Source: Paenibacillus sp. PAMC 26794
GTDB lineage: Bacteria > Bacillota > Bacilli > Paenibacillales > Paenibacillaceae
Direction of reading: 5' to 3'
NCBI RefSeq assembly: GCF_000316035.1
Contig: NZ_ANHX01000011.1
Location: forward strand, 434,001-498,000
Length of the DNA: 64,000 nt
Numbering within the stretch: position 1 is the stretch's first letter; each line of letters opens with the position of its first letter. This document shows, piece by piece, positions 8,449 to 16,487 of this stretch. Both the position numbers and the translations under genes were made by a program. The notes beneath the pieces are model-generated. The model was not told the DNA's origin, did no database searches, and saw only the letters and a list, made by a program, of their open reading frames with translations.

Positions 8449-9150
8449 TTGAATAAGTGGGTCAAAACGATACTTTTTCTACTAGGCTCCGTCTTTCTTA
8501 CACGATTCATCCCATTTTCGTCCTTGTTCCGTAACCTGGATACGATGATTCACGAATTCGGTCATGCACTAATGACACTGGTATTGTCCGGTAAAGTGCT
8601 GCGCATTGAATTATACGCTGATCATAGTGGTGTAACTTACTCTTCCATGCTGACGCCAGGCAGATCGATCCTGGTTTCTCTGGCGGGATATATCAGTGCA
8701 TCACTGTTCGCCTTGCTGTTGTTTTACTTATACCGCAAAGGCTTGCACATGTGGGGACTTGGTATTATGACGGCTGTCGCTCTGGTATCGCTCCTGTTAT
8801 ATGTAAGAGGGGAGTTCGGCATGTTATGGCTGACCGGGTTCATCGTACTGAACGTTGTCATTATGATTTTTGGTGCCAAGATCGTGAAGTACTATTATCT
8901 GTTACTGGCGTTTCTTACGCTGGAAGAGTCGGTTGTTAGTGCGGTATACGTTGGACTTATGTCCTGGACTCAGCCCTCACGGGCAGGGGATGCAGCGAAT
9001 CTCGCTCAACAGACGTTCCTTCCGGCGCTGTTCTGGGGCACGTTGTTCGCTTTGTTCGCACTGTGGTGTGCCAAGGGAGCGCTCAGTCTCTTTTTCCGCA
9101 AAGAAGGCACTTCGCGACCGTCACGGTCTCGGGGATTACGAAGAGCGTAA
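8449..9150 (+). CDS. M50B-like membrane metallopeptidase
   Basis: The start is TTG at 8449, supported by AAAGGAGG eight bases upstream. The 233-residue product has an N-terminal hydrophobic segment followed at once by HEFGHAL (residues about 35-41), the HExxH zinc site of intramembrane M50-type peptidases. Further hydrophobic segments lie near 65-90, 100-120, 125-145 and 195-215. A second metal ligand of the NPDG type is not obvious; D39-like residues are lacking, so activity is not certain. It ends in a basic tail. The family (peptidase M50B-like) is common in Paenibacillus and Bacillus; no substrate is known. Confidence 0.75.
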   Translation: MNKWVKTILFLLGSVFLTRFIPFSSLFRNLDTMIHEFGHALMTLVLSGKVLRIELYADHSGVTYSSMLTPGRSILVSLAGYISASLFALLLFYLYRKGLHMWGLGIMTAVALVSLLLYVRGEFGMLWLTGFIVLNVVIMIFGAKIVKYYYLLLAFLTLEESVVSAVYVGLMSWTQPSRAGDAANLAQQTFLPALFWGTLFALFALWCAKGALSLFFRKEGTSRPSRSRGLRRA

Positions 9151-9176
9151 CGGATATAAGTTATACAAAAGCAAAG

Positions 9177-9218
9177 AAGGCACTTCCTTTCTTCATAAAA
9201 GGATAGTGCCTTTTAATT
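9177..9218 (+). terminator. Terminator after the M50B-like peptidase gene
   Basis: AAGGCACT pairs with AGTGCCTT across an inner CC...GG stem and is followed by TTTAATTTT. It lies between convergent genes. Confidence 0.65.
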
Positions 9219-9264
9219 TTGGACTTACTTCTGAATTAAAGTCTGATATTAAAGATTATTGAAC

Positions 9265-9636
9265 CTAATCTCCAAGATTATCCCATAACACATAAAAGTA
9301 ATAAATCTCTTCCATAATCGCCTTATCATCCTCTGCCGCAACGCCGCCCTTGATCCGAGCAAGCGTGCCCAGAATATCATATATCGTTTCACGTTCCACA
9401 CTGAACTGAATGCGGTTGACGACTTTATCCCAGGCCTTCATTGCGTAATTAACTTGAGAATTGGCTTCAGTCCATTTTTTACCCTCAACCTGTTTCTCTA
9501 ACGTTTGTATAGATTCAAGCAAGCGATCATCGGTGCCAAAGGGCTTTTTGAGAAAGGCTCCGTTAGCCATAATTGCAACGAACACAAGAATGAGGAAGAT
9601 CGGAAGCACATATAGCAACCAGAAACGCGTTTTCAT
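9265..9636 (-). CDS. DUF4363 family protein
   Basis: This 123-residue protein has an N-terminal membrane anchor (residues 5-25) and an extracytoplasmic helical domain whose pattern (KKWTEANSQ, MKAWDKV, RIQFSVE with the Trp spacing) fits DUF4363. It starts 26 nt after the DUF421 gene with AAGGAGGCGG as ribosome site, so the two form an operon. DUF4363 and DUF421 proteins are regularly paired in spore-forming Firmicutes and presumably act together at the membrane. Biochemical function is unknown. Confidence 0.78.
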   Translation of the reverse strand: MKTRFWLLYVLPIFLILVFVAIMANGAFLKKPFGTDDRLLESIQTLEKQVEGKKWTEANSQVNYAMKAWDKVVNRIQFSVERETIYDILGTLARIKGGVAAEDDKAIMEEIYYFYVLWDNLGD

Positions 9637-9662
9637 TCAACCGCCTCCTTGATGTAAAGAGT

Positions 9663-10391
9663 TTAGAAAGGTCCCTCATAATCGCCCATATCGATTTTTT
9701 CGGTGATTTTATCTTCGAATAGATCAACATACAATTTGTCATTGGGCAATATGGCGGCAAAAGCAATATCCTGTATCGTGATCTTTTGTTTCTTAAGCTG
9801 TTCACTGAGCCATTTGATATCTTTATTTCTTTCCTCCAGATTTTGCTTAATCAGCAGGCCATCAATGATAATCTCGGTCATAAGCTTGCTCTTGGGCGGG
9901 TGCATATGCATGTCTTTGGCTGTTACCGGTTGATTCTCAGGTTTCAAAACAACCGAGAGGCTGCCATCCGGCTCCAGAATCGCATAATCCAGCGTTGTAA
10001 TATCAAATACATCCTTTTGCCGCAGCATCATGGTCAATTCGTCAAATTTGACTCGCATTTTACTCAGGTTCTGTTCGAGAATTTTACCGTTCTGGATGAT
10101 CAATGTAGGATCAGAGTCCATTAGTTTGGAAATGGTGCGATTTTTCAGCGTAATATACTGAAAGATGATCGTAATGATTGTGAAAATGGTCAAGGCCACA
10201 AAATGAATCCACGCCTTGGAGGAAAGATCGGTTGCAAAAGTCCCCGCAATGGAACCGATTGTGATACCGTTAATGTAATCAAAATACGTCAAGTTACCCA
10301 TCTGCTGTTTGCCCAGCACCCTTGTATAGATGATCAGGGTCAGAAAGGCAATAATAGACCGTACGGCAACAACCCATGTTTCTTCCATCAT
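9663..10391 (-). CDS. DUF421 family membrane protein (YetF-like)
   Basis: From the ATG at 10391 the product is 242 residues; the longer frame upstream overlaps a terminator and lacks a ribosome site. Three hydrophobic segments lie in residues 1-85 with the family's TYFDYINGITIGSIAG motif near 34-49. They are followed by the soluble DUF421 domain, here duplicated as in YetF: a first unit with PTLIIQNGKI near 98-107, and a second with KLMTEIIIDG near 170. The function of the family is unknown, though several members are made in the forespore or mother cell. It pairs with the DUF4363 gene 26 nt downstream. Confidence 0.82.
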   Translation of the reverse strand: MMEETWVVAVRSIIAFLTLIIYTRVLGKQQMGNLTYFDYINGITIGSIAGTFATDLSSKAWIHFVALTIFTIITIIFQYITLKNRTISKLMDSDPTLIIQNGKILEQNLSKMRVKFDELTMMLRQKDVFDITTLDYAILEPDGSLSVVLKPENQPVTAKDMHMHPPKSKLMTEIIIDGLLIKQNLEERNKDIKWLSEQLKKQKITIQDIAFAAILPNDKLYVDLFEDKITEKIDMGDYEGPF

Positions 10392-10471
10392 ATATGTATC
10401 ACCATCCTTTACTTCACTTCGCATAGTACTATAACAAGCTTTTCCTAGCCTGGATGATCTTATGCTTGAAC

Positions 10472-10515
10472 GCAAAAAAACCGAGACCTGGTTAAGTATC
10501 TCAGGTCTCGGTTTC
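10472..10515 (-). terminator. Terminator of the gntR-uxuA-uxuB operon
   Basis: CCGAGACCTG pairs with CAGGTCTCGG, and on the minus strand the stem is followed by a run of seven T. It lies about 50 nt beyond the uxuB stop. Confidence 0.88.
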
Positions 10516-10561
10516 ATTAACTATCTATATGAGTTGAACTAATTCATTTATACGTTAATAG

Positions 10562-11425
10562 TTAAACACCGGAATACGCCATAAATCCGCCATCTACCGG
10601 AATGACTGTGCCAGTGACAAAGCCGGACTGTCTTTCATCCGCAAGCCACATCAATGTGCCAAGCAGGTCTTCCGGTTTGCCAAAGCGGCGCATGGGTGTA
10701 TGAGCAATAATTTTACTGGAACGTTCCGTAGGTGAGCCATCTGGTTGCAGTAATAGATTACGGTTTTGCTCAGTCAGGAAGAACCCGGGGGCAATAGCGT
10801 TGACACGAATACCGGATTCGGCCAGATGAACGGCGAGCCACTGCGTGAAGTTGTTAATGGCTGCCTTCGCAGCGCTGTACGCAGGAACTTTCGTCATGGG
10901 CGATGGGGCGCTCATGGAAGAAATGTTTATGACAGTGGCGGGAATATCACGCTCTATCATATGTTTTGCAAAGATCTGAGTAGGGATGAGAGAACCGACA
11001 AAATTCAAATCCATCACCTGACGAAATCCCTCTACACTCACATCAAAAAATGTAGTGACATCGCTCTTTTCCAGATCTTCCAATCTGAAGATTTCATTTG
11101 TGGTGTTGGCACTAGCGTTATTGCCACCGGCGCCATTGATCAGAATATCACATGGTCCGAGCTGTTCCAGCACCGCATCTGCCGCTGCTTGCACACTATC
11201 GGCCTGGGTTACGTCACAGGCAATAGCAATCGCTTTGCCACCGGCAGCTTCTATCGCAGCTACAACTTCCTGCCCCTTGGACACAGTACGGTTCAGGATG
11301 GCTACACTAGCACCGTGCCGAGCCAGTTCTTCCGCCATGGAGCGGCATAATACTCCAGCACCTCCGGTGATTACAGCCGTTCTGCCTTCAAGACGAGATG
11401 AGCGTTCATATTGGTGTTCACTCAT
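10562..11425 (-). CDS. uxuB: D-mannonate oxidoreductase (fructuronate reductase), SDR type
   Basis: This 287-residue short-chain dehydrogenase reduces D-fructuronate to D-mannonate with NAD(P)H in glucuronate breakdown. The cofactor loop [12 protein letters not shown] is near residue 20, NGAGG is near 98, the catalytic Ser is in NISSMSAP near 168-175, and YSAAK near 182-186. The long insert between NAG and the active site is typical of the Bacillus YjmF/UxuB group, which is unrelated to the E. coli UxuB fold. Its ATG overlaps the uxuA stop in ATGA, so the two are translationally coupled, which supports the assignment strongly. Confidence 0.9.
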   Translation of the reverse strand: MSEHQYERSSRLEGRTAVITGGAGVLCRSMAEELARHGASVAILNRTVSKGQEVVAAIEAAGGKAIAIACDVTQADSVQAAADAVLEQLGPCDILINGAGGNNASANTTNEIFRLEDLEKSDVTTFFDVSVEGFRQVMDLNFVGSLIPTQIFAKHMIERDIPATVINISSMSAPSPMTKVPAYSAAKAAINNFTQWLAVHLAESGIRVNAIAPGFFLTEQNRNLLLQPDGSPTERSSKIIAHTPMRRFGKPEDLLGTLMWLADERQSGFVTGTVIPVDGGFMAYSGV

Positions 11426-12489
11426 GCTTTTGCCCTCCTTTGCAGGGAATCCCAGACGCCCCAGAGATACATGATCCCCAAAGCCCGGTCATAGAGTCCA
11501 TAACCAGGTCGGCACTGTTCTCCCCAGAGGTGACGACCGTGGTCGGGTCTTGCATAACCTTCATAACCGATATCGTGATAAGCCTCAACAACCCCCGCAA
11601 TATCGACGCTTCCATCTTGACTGCGATGTGAGGTTTCGATAAAGTCGCCGTTTTCGTAGATTTTGACATTACGAATGTGGGCAAATGGAATCCGATCCTT
11701 GAACTCGTGTATCATCCCGATAATGTCATTATCAGCATTCGCTCCCAAAGAGCCACTGCATAATGTCACGCTGTTGTAAGGGCTATCATAAAGATTCAAA
11801 TATTTCCGAACATTCTCCTGACTTGTAATAATCTTTGGTAATCCAAAGATTGGCCATGGCGGGTCATCCGGATGGATGGCCATTCGAATCCCCAGCCGTT
11901 CGGCTGTAGGCATAATCTCTTGCAGGAAATAACGTGCGTGCTCCCACATATGATCCTCGGTTACATCCTTGTAGGCTTCGAACAGACCTGTTAAATACTG
12001 CAATCGTTCCGGTTCCCAACCTGGCATGGTGAGTGCGGAGTTTTCCGTAATGCGTCGAACGAGTTCTAGAGGTTCTATATCTGCAAGTTTACTGTGCTCA
12101 TAGAAGAGGGCAGTTGAGCCATCCTCCATTTCCTTGTGCATATCCGTGCGAAGCCAGTCGAAGATCGGCATAAAGTTGTAACAGATGACCTTCACACCAA
12201 CTTGAGCCAGTTTCTCCATTGTTTTAATATAGTTCGCAATGTATTTATCCCTTGATGGCAGGCCCAACTTGATATCCTCATGGATGTTCACACTCTCAAC
12301 GACATCCAGATGTAACCCGGCCTTGTCTGCTGCTGTTTTGACAGCGAGTATTTTGTCCATCGGCCATTCCTCGCCCGCAGGAACATCGTGCAGTGCCCAC
12401 ACAATACCTTCGACACCCGGAATCTGCCGGATATGATCCAGCGTTACCGTATCATTGCCTTCGCCGAACCAGCGAAAAACCATTCTCAT
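11422..12489 (-). CDS. uxuA: Mannonate dehydratase
   Basis: The 355-residue product dehydrates D-mannonate to 2-keto-3-deoxygluconate. I chose the ATG at 12489 (MRMVFRWFG, the family's usual beginning) with AGGTG upstream; an in-frame GTG at 12498 is possible. It is a TIM-barrel enzyme with Mn2+/Fe2+ ligands in characteristic segments: [12 protein letters not shown] near 61-72, the [13 protein letters not shown] segment near 102-114, [13 protein letters not shown] near 202-214, CSGSLG near 240 and the [11 protein letters not shown] motif near 316-326. Length and motifs agree with Bacillus UxuA. It lies between the regulator and uxuB in a three-gene operon. Confidence 0.94.
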   Translation of the reverse strand: MRMVFRWFGEGNDTVTLDHIRQIPGVEGIVWALHDVPAGEEWPMDKILAVKTAADKAGLHLDVVESVNIHEDIKLGLPSRDKYIANYIKTMEKLAQVGVKVICYNFMPIFDWLRTDMHKEMEDGSTALFYEHSKLADIEPLELVRRITENSALTMPGWEPERLQYLTGLFEAYKDVTEDHMWEHARYFLQEIMPTAERLGIRMAIHPDDPPWPIFGLPKIITSQENVRKYLNLYDSPYNSVTLCSGSLGANADNDIIGMIHEFKDRIPFAHIRNVKIYENGDFIETSHRSQDGSVDIAGVVEAYHDIGYEGYARPDHGRHLWGEQCRPGYGLYDRALGIMYLWGVWDSLQRRAKA

Positions 12490-12528
12490 CACGTTCACCT
12501 CATCATGAATAGTAGGAAGAAAATTCAG

Positions 12529-13263
12529 TCATTGAAAATAGGACGGATATGTATCCTGCAGGACAGCCAAATCGGTGACAGTTAAATGCAAATGTTCCTG
12601 CATCAGTCGCTCTGCTGTGTCGGCATCATGCTGCTGAATGGCCTTGACCATAGACCGGTGCTGTTCAATCAGGTGATCCCACTGGTGGTCCGAGGACAGG
12701 CGTAACATTCGACTTCGATTCAAATGTACATTCATCTGCTGGATAACAGTCCAGGTGTTGCTTTTGTTGCAGCCTGCAAAAAGAGTGCTATGGAATTCCT
12801 CATCCAATTGGAACATTCGTTCATCATCCGGTTTGACCCTGCATTCCTGTTGCCACGCAAGGTTCTGTTCAAGAGCTACCATCTGTTCGTTCGGAAAGTT
12901 CTCGCAGGCGAGTCTGATTACGGCTCGTTCGAGCTGTTCACGCATGAACCGTGCTTCCTCAACGAGATCGACCTGAATCAGAGAGACGTATGTGCCACGC
13001 TGTGGATACACTTCCAGCAGACCTTCCTGTGCAAGCCTTACAAAACTTTCTCGAACAGGTGTCCGGCTTACCTGGAACTCCAGCGAAATTTCCTTCTCTG
13101 AAATAGCTGTTCCTGGAGGCATTTTCAAACTCAAAATGAGTTGTTTCAGCGTGAAGTAAACGACATCTCGCGTTGAGTAAGATTGCTTATTATTCATGGA
13201 AGACATATTGCTCGCAACAGGCAACAAACCGGCTTTGGATGATAACTTTGGGGTATATTCCAC
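12529..13263 (-). CDS. GntR-family regulator with FCD domain, probable uronate repressor
   Basis: Translation starts at GTG 13263, which has AAGGAG eight bases upstream; later ATGs have no ribosome site. The 244-residue protein has an N-terminal winged helix (about 32-95, with EKEISLEFQVSRTPVRESFVRLAQEGL as recognition region by position 55-81) and a C-terminal FCD ligand domain (105-235) with metal-ligand-like Asp and His in LDEEFHSTL and EQHRSM. It precedes uxuA by 39 nt, and a 30-bp perfect palindrome abuts its leader, so it probably represses its own operon and is released by a hexuronate-pathway intermediate. The inducer is inferred. Confidence 0.85.
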   Translation of the reverse strand: MEYTPKLSSKAGLLPVASNMSSMNNKQSYSTRDVVYFTLKQLILSLKMPPGTAISEKEISLEFQVSRTPVRESFVRLAQEGLLEVYPQRGTYVSLIQVDLVEEARFMREQLERAVIRLACENFPNEQMVALEQNLAWQQECRVKPDDERMFQLDEEFHSTLFAGCNKSNTWTVIQQMNVHLNRSRMLRLSSDHQWDHLIEQHRSMVKAIQQHDADTAERLMQEHLHLTVTDLAVLQDTYPSYFQ

Positions 13264-13282
13264 AACTTCAACTCCTTCAATG

Positions 13283-13312
13283 CCATACTACCATACTTGT
13301 ATGGTAGTATGG
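13283..13312 (-). promoter_or_regulatory. 30-bp perfect palindrome, operator of the GntR regulator
   Basis: CCATACTACCATAC, then TT, then GTATGGTAGTATGG: both 14-base arms are exact reverse complements. It ends 20 nt before the GTG of the FCD-type GntR gene. The inner ATAC...GTAT core is usual for GntR/FCD operators. The length could hold two dimers. Confidence 0.85.
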
Positions 13313-13323
13313 AAGCGCTTTAT
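13310..13323 (-). promoter_or_regulatory. cre-like site next to the GntR operator
   Basis: TGGAAGCGCTTTAT contains the palindromic AAGCGCTT core of catabolite-responsive elements but misses the outer bases on one side. It overlaps the edge of the palindrome, so CcpA and the GntR protein could compete or cooperate. This is suggestive only. Confidence 0.4.
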
Positions 13324-13394
13324 AAGCATTATATTAAATTTAGTTGATGGTTCACTTGCAGTTCAAGTGATTAAAGAGTACAATTCAGTCATTA

Positions 13395-13413
13395 GGTTCG
13401 AATGTTTAAACCA
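13395..13413 (+). promoter_or_regulatory. Operator-like motif upstream of arsR
   Basis: GGTTCGAATGTTTAAACC is an imperfect dyad (GGTT and AACC ends, AA/TT inside). A near-copy sits in front of the aldehyde dehydrogenase gene at 13820. It is a good candidate for the binding site of the ArsR-type regulator encoded just downstream. Confidence 0.6.
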
Positions 13414-13478
13414 ACAGATATCAAACAGAGAAAATATACGTAGAAATAATGAAGAAGAAATAGTATAGAGGTGAAACC

Positions 13479-13781
13479 ATGGGACAAAAAGCAATTAGCG
13501 TTTTTCAAACCTGTATCCCGTTATTTCAGGTGTTAAGTGACAACCATCGTCAATCCATTTTGCTGACACTCACCGAGAAAGGCAGAATGACAGTGAATGA
13601 AATTACCGAACAATCCAGCCTATCCCGGCCAGCCATATCTCATCATCTCAAGCTGTTGTTAGAGAAAGGGCTTATATCTGTGGAACAGAAGGGCACACAG
13701 CGCTATTATTCGGCTTCTCTGAATGCATCGGTGGAACTGTTGAAGGAACTGGTAGCTGCTTTGGAAGAAGAGTGTCTGTAG
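13479..13781 (+). CDS. ArsR-family transcriptional regulator
   Basis: The product is a 100-residue winged-helix protein. The helix-turn-helix spans about residues 35-75, with VNEITEQSSLSRPAISHHLKLL as the recognition part by position 39-60, followed by the wing ISVEQKGTQRYYSAS. There are only two Cys (one in the second turn, one near the C-terminus), so the classic metal-site ELCVCDL of ArsR is absent, and sensing of arsenic is unlikely. It lies 90 nt upstream of an aldehyde dehydrogenase, and both genes carry the same operator-like motif in their leaders. It probably controls that gene in response to an aldehyde or redox signal; the signal is inference. Confidence 0.82.
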   Translation: MGQKAISVFQTCIPLFQVLSDNHRQSILLTLTEKGRMTVNEITEQSSLSRPAISHHLKLLLEKGLISVEQKGTQRYYSASLNASVELLKELVAALEEECL

Positions 13782-13819
13782 ATTAATCGTGATAAAACAT
13801 GCTTTTGCATGTGCCTTAT

Positions 13820-13837
13820 AGGTTCGTAAGTTTAAAC
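13820..13837 (+). promoter_or_regulatory. Operator-like motif upstream of aldehyde dehydrogenase
   Basis: GGTTCGTAAGTTTAAACG repeats the motif found before arsR (13395) with three differences. It lies 35 nt before the aldH start. Confidence 0.6.
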
Positions 13838-13871
13838 GCTTGATCAATAATGAATAGAGGAGTATGTATAT

Positions 13872-15275
13872 ATGACAACGACTATACAGGAAGTAACCAG
13901 TCAGGAAGTTGAACAGATTTTGGAGCAGCAACGACAGTTCTTTCGTTCCGGGGCAACAAGATCGGCAGAAGCTCGAATTGCACATCTGACCCAACTGAAG
14001 CAGGCCATTCAAAAGTACGAATCCAGACTGACAGAAGCTCTCTATCAGGATTTGGGCAAAAGTGAGTTTGAATCCTACACAACCGAGATCGGATTTATGA
14101 TGGATAGCATCACACACACCATTCGTAAAGTGAATAAATGGGTGAAACCTGTTAAAGTGAAAACGCAAATGGCGCTCCTGGGTTCCAAAAGTTATATCAT
14201 ACCTGAACCCTACGGGGCGGTTCTGATTATCGGACCGTTTAATTATCCTTTTCAACTCTTAATCGAACCATTGGTAGGTGCTATTGCAGCAGGTAACACA
14301 GCCGTGCTCAAAGCGTCAGAGAATACACCTGCGGTGTCCGCTGTTGTACGTGAAATGATTGCGAGCGTGTTCGAACCGGCATACGTACAAGTGCTCGATG
14401 GTGCAAAAGATACAACGACAGCGCTGATTAACGCGCCATTCGATTATATCTTTTTTACAGGCAGTGTACCGGTTGGCAAGATTGTGATGGAGGCAGCTGC
14501 CAAAAATCTCGTTCCCGTTACGTTAGAACTGGGAGGCAAAAGTCCGGTCATCGTGGATGAACAGGCGGATATCAAAGTAGCAGCTGAGCGCATTATATGG
14601 GGCAAACTGCTCAATACAGGACAGACCTGTATCGCACCCGATTATTTGCTCGTGCATGAGCGTGTTAAGGAACCGTTAATTACGGAGATGAAAGCAGCGA
14701 TTGTGTCCTTCTTTGGTTCGGATATCCAGCACAACAAGGACTACGGGCGAATCGTGAATAAGGGACATTTTAAACGTCTGACGACTTTGATTGAGCGGGA
14801 TCAGGCCAAAGTAATATATGGGGGAGCTTCGGATGAGGAAGATCGCTTCATTGAACCTACACTGATTGATGCGGAGTCCTGGGATGCAGCAACGATGGAA
14901 GATGAGATTTTTGGACCGATTCTGCCGATCATTAGCTACCGTAACATTGATGAAGCCATTGTAGAAATCGTAAAGCGGCCGAAACCGCTCGCCTTGTATC
15001 TGTTTACTTCCGACACCCGGGTTCAGGACAAAGTGCTGCGCGAAGTTTCTTTTGGAGGCGGCTGCATTAACGATACCATCACGCATGTAGCGAATCCGCG
15101 TCTGCCGTTTGGCGGTGTGGGTCATTCCGGTGTTGGCTCGTATCATGGGCAGTACAGCTTCGAAACCTTCTCTCATCTCAAAAGTGTACTGAAAAAAAGC
15201 ACCAAATTGAATCTGCCGATTCTGTATCCACCGTATGATAACAAGCTGAAGTTGATTAAGCGTTTGTTGAAATAA
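13872..15275 (+). CDS. NAD(P)-dependent aldehyde dehydrogenase (YwdH-like)
   Basis: This 467-residue enzyme belongs to the short class-3 aldehyde dehydrogenases (fatty/coniferyl aldehyde type, B. subtilis YwdH). It oxidises aldehydes to acids. Visible motifs are the GPFNYPFQLLIEPL substrate-channel segment near 118-131, the cofactor loop FTGSVPVGK near 196-204, the catalytic Glu in LELGGKSP near 217-224, the catalytic Cys in GQTCIAPDY near 248-256, and EIFGPILPI near 347. It ends in a basic hydrophobic tail that could associate with the membrane. The upstream ArsR regulator and shared operator motif suggest aldehyde-induced control. Confidence 0.88.
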   Translation: MTTTIQEVTSQEVEQILEQQRQFFRSGATRSAEARIAHLTQLKQAIQKYESRLTEALYQDLGKSEFESYTTEIGFMMDSITHTIRKVNKWVKPVKVKTQMALLGSKSYIIPEPYGAVLIIGPFNYPFQLLIEPLVGAIAAGNTAVLKASENTPAVSAVVREMIASVFEPAYVQVLDGAKDTTTALINAPFDYIFFTGSVPVGKIVMEAAAKNLVPVTLELGGKSPVIVDEQADIKVAAERIIWGKLLNTGQTCIAPDYLLVHERVKEPLITEMKAAIVSFFGSDIQHNKDYGRIVNKGHFKRLTTLIERDQAKVIYGGASDEEDRFIEPTLIDAESWDAATMEDEIFGPILPIISYRNIDEAIVEIVKRPKPLALYLFTSDTRVQDKVLREVSFGGGCINDTITHVANPRLPFGGVGHSGVGSYHGQYSFETFSHLKSVLKKSTKLNLPILYPPYDNKLKLIKRLLK

Positions 15276-15337
15276 CACTTCATATTAAATACAGAGAACA
15301 TCTTGAATCGAATTATGAAAAAGTTGAATCAAACCCG

Positions 15338-15375
15338 ACAGCCTGCTACTGGACTTCATTCCAGAGCAGGCTGTT
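15338..15375 (-). terminator. Hairpin at the 3' end of the araC-type gene
   Basis: ACAGCCTGCT pairs with AGCAGGCTGT with an inner CTGG/CCAG stem. The regulator's stop codon lies inside it. The following T-run on the minus strand is weak, so efficiency is uncertain. Confidence 0.55.
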
Positions 15376-16267
15376 CCTGTCGGTAACGGGAGGGTGACAT
15401 GCCGGACCAGCGCTTGAATTGACGACTGAAATGGGCAATATCCTTGTAACCAAGCATGACGGCAATATTTTGAACGGACAGCTTCGGATTGCCCAGAAGA
15501 AGCTTCGCTTCATGCAAAACCAACTGGGATAATACAGCACGTGGAGACTGACCAAACACCTGCTTGAACACGCGATTACAGTGAGAAGAACTGATGCCCA
15601 GCTCTGCTGCAATATCATCAATGCCATAGTGACCGTTGGACTCGTGTCCCTGTTTGAATTGCTGACTCATCAGGCCTTGCAATCGATTACGAATCTGATG
15701 GGCGAGTTCGATCTTCTCGTGTCCGTCGGTAAACCATTGCGCTGCCTCTTGCGAGACCGCCTCCCACAGATGACCAAATAGTTCGAATACTGCAGATTGC
15801 AACTGCATACGCTGGACCATCGTATTTGCTGTTTCATCATCCGCAGAGGACATCAATTTGTGCAATACCGGCTCAATCTGCTGCGTAACCGGACTATCCG
15901 CACTGAATCGCACTTGTTTGATACGTGCCAGCAACGATAGGAACAACTGATCATCAATGTCAAAATGCATGCAAAAATACGTGAATCCCTTGCCGTTATG
16001 GCTCTGGCTGGAATGAATGCTTCCCGGAGGAATCAGGAGCAGTTCGCCAGCCTTTTGAATGTATAGGGTACCATTCACCATCATGCGTTGCTCGCCTTCC
16101 GTGACATAATTCAATTCATATTGAGGGTGCTCATGTGCCGGATAATCCCAGTCCATACCCACACTTCGTAAATGAATGGCAAACAGATTGACCGTTGTTT
16201 GTACATCTGGATAAAAAACTTCATGGACACTTTCTCCCAAAGTAGGAGGCAAATACGTTGAAGACAT
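15356..16267 (-). CDS. AraC-family regulator with cupin sensor domain
   Basis: The 303-residue protein has an N-terminal cupin (about 30-110; HEHPQYELNYV and GELLLIPPGSIHS carry the sugar-binding His pattern) and two C-terminal helix-turn-helix units (about 195-300; GIDDIAAELGISSSHCNRVFK and VQNIAVMLGYKDIAHFSRQFKRWSGMSPSRYR, by position). It is divergent from the beta-xylosidase operon across a 220-nt gap, so it is likely its activator, responding to xylose or an aldouronic acid. That target is inferred from position. The ribosome site AAGGGGG lies nine bases before the ATG. Confidence 0.85.
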   Translation of the reverse strand: MSSTYLPPTLGESVHEVFYPDVQTTVNLFAIHLRSVGMDWDYPAHEHPQYELNYVTEGEQRMMVNGTLYIQKAGELLLIPPGSIHSSQSHNGKGFTYFCMHFDIDDQLFLSLLARIKQVRFSADSPVTQQIEPVLHKLMSSADDETANTMVQRMQLQSAVFELFGHLWEAVSQEAAQWFTDGHEKIELAHQIRNRLQGLMSQQFKQGHESNGHYGIDDIAAELGISSSHCNRVFKQVFGQSPRAVLSQLVLHEAKLLLGNPKLSVQNIAVMLGYKDIAHFSRQFKRWSGMSPSRYRQEQPALE

Positions 16268-16446
16268 GGAAGATCCCCCTTCATATGAGGTTGTTCAAAA
16301 AATGTGATTTTGATTACGCACGTATATCTAATGGAATGTTTTTGTGTAACCGCTTTAATCCATTATAGTCTATCAGCTTGATTTGGGTAAATATCCGATT
16401 GATTTGATCATGGTCGGAGGTGGAACCACGTGTTAGGATGGGGCTA

Positions 16447-16462
16447 ATGAAAACGTATGCAA
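16447..16462 (+). promoter_or_regulatory. cre site for CcpA in front of the xylosidase operon
   Basis: ATGAAAACGTATGCAA fits the Bacillus consensus WTGNAANCGNWNNCAW at every defined position. It sits 25 nt upstream of the GH52 start, where CcpA binding would block transcription when glucose is present. A weaker cre-like sequence lies at 16345-16358. Confidence 0.7.
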
Positions 16463-16487
16463 ACCATTCTGAGAGGGGTTATGATTC

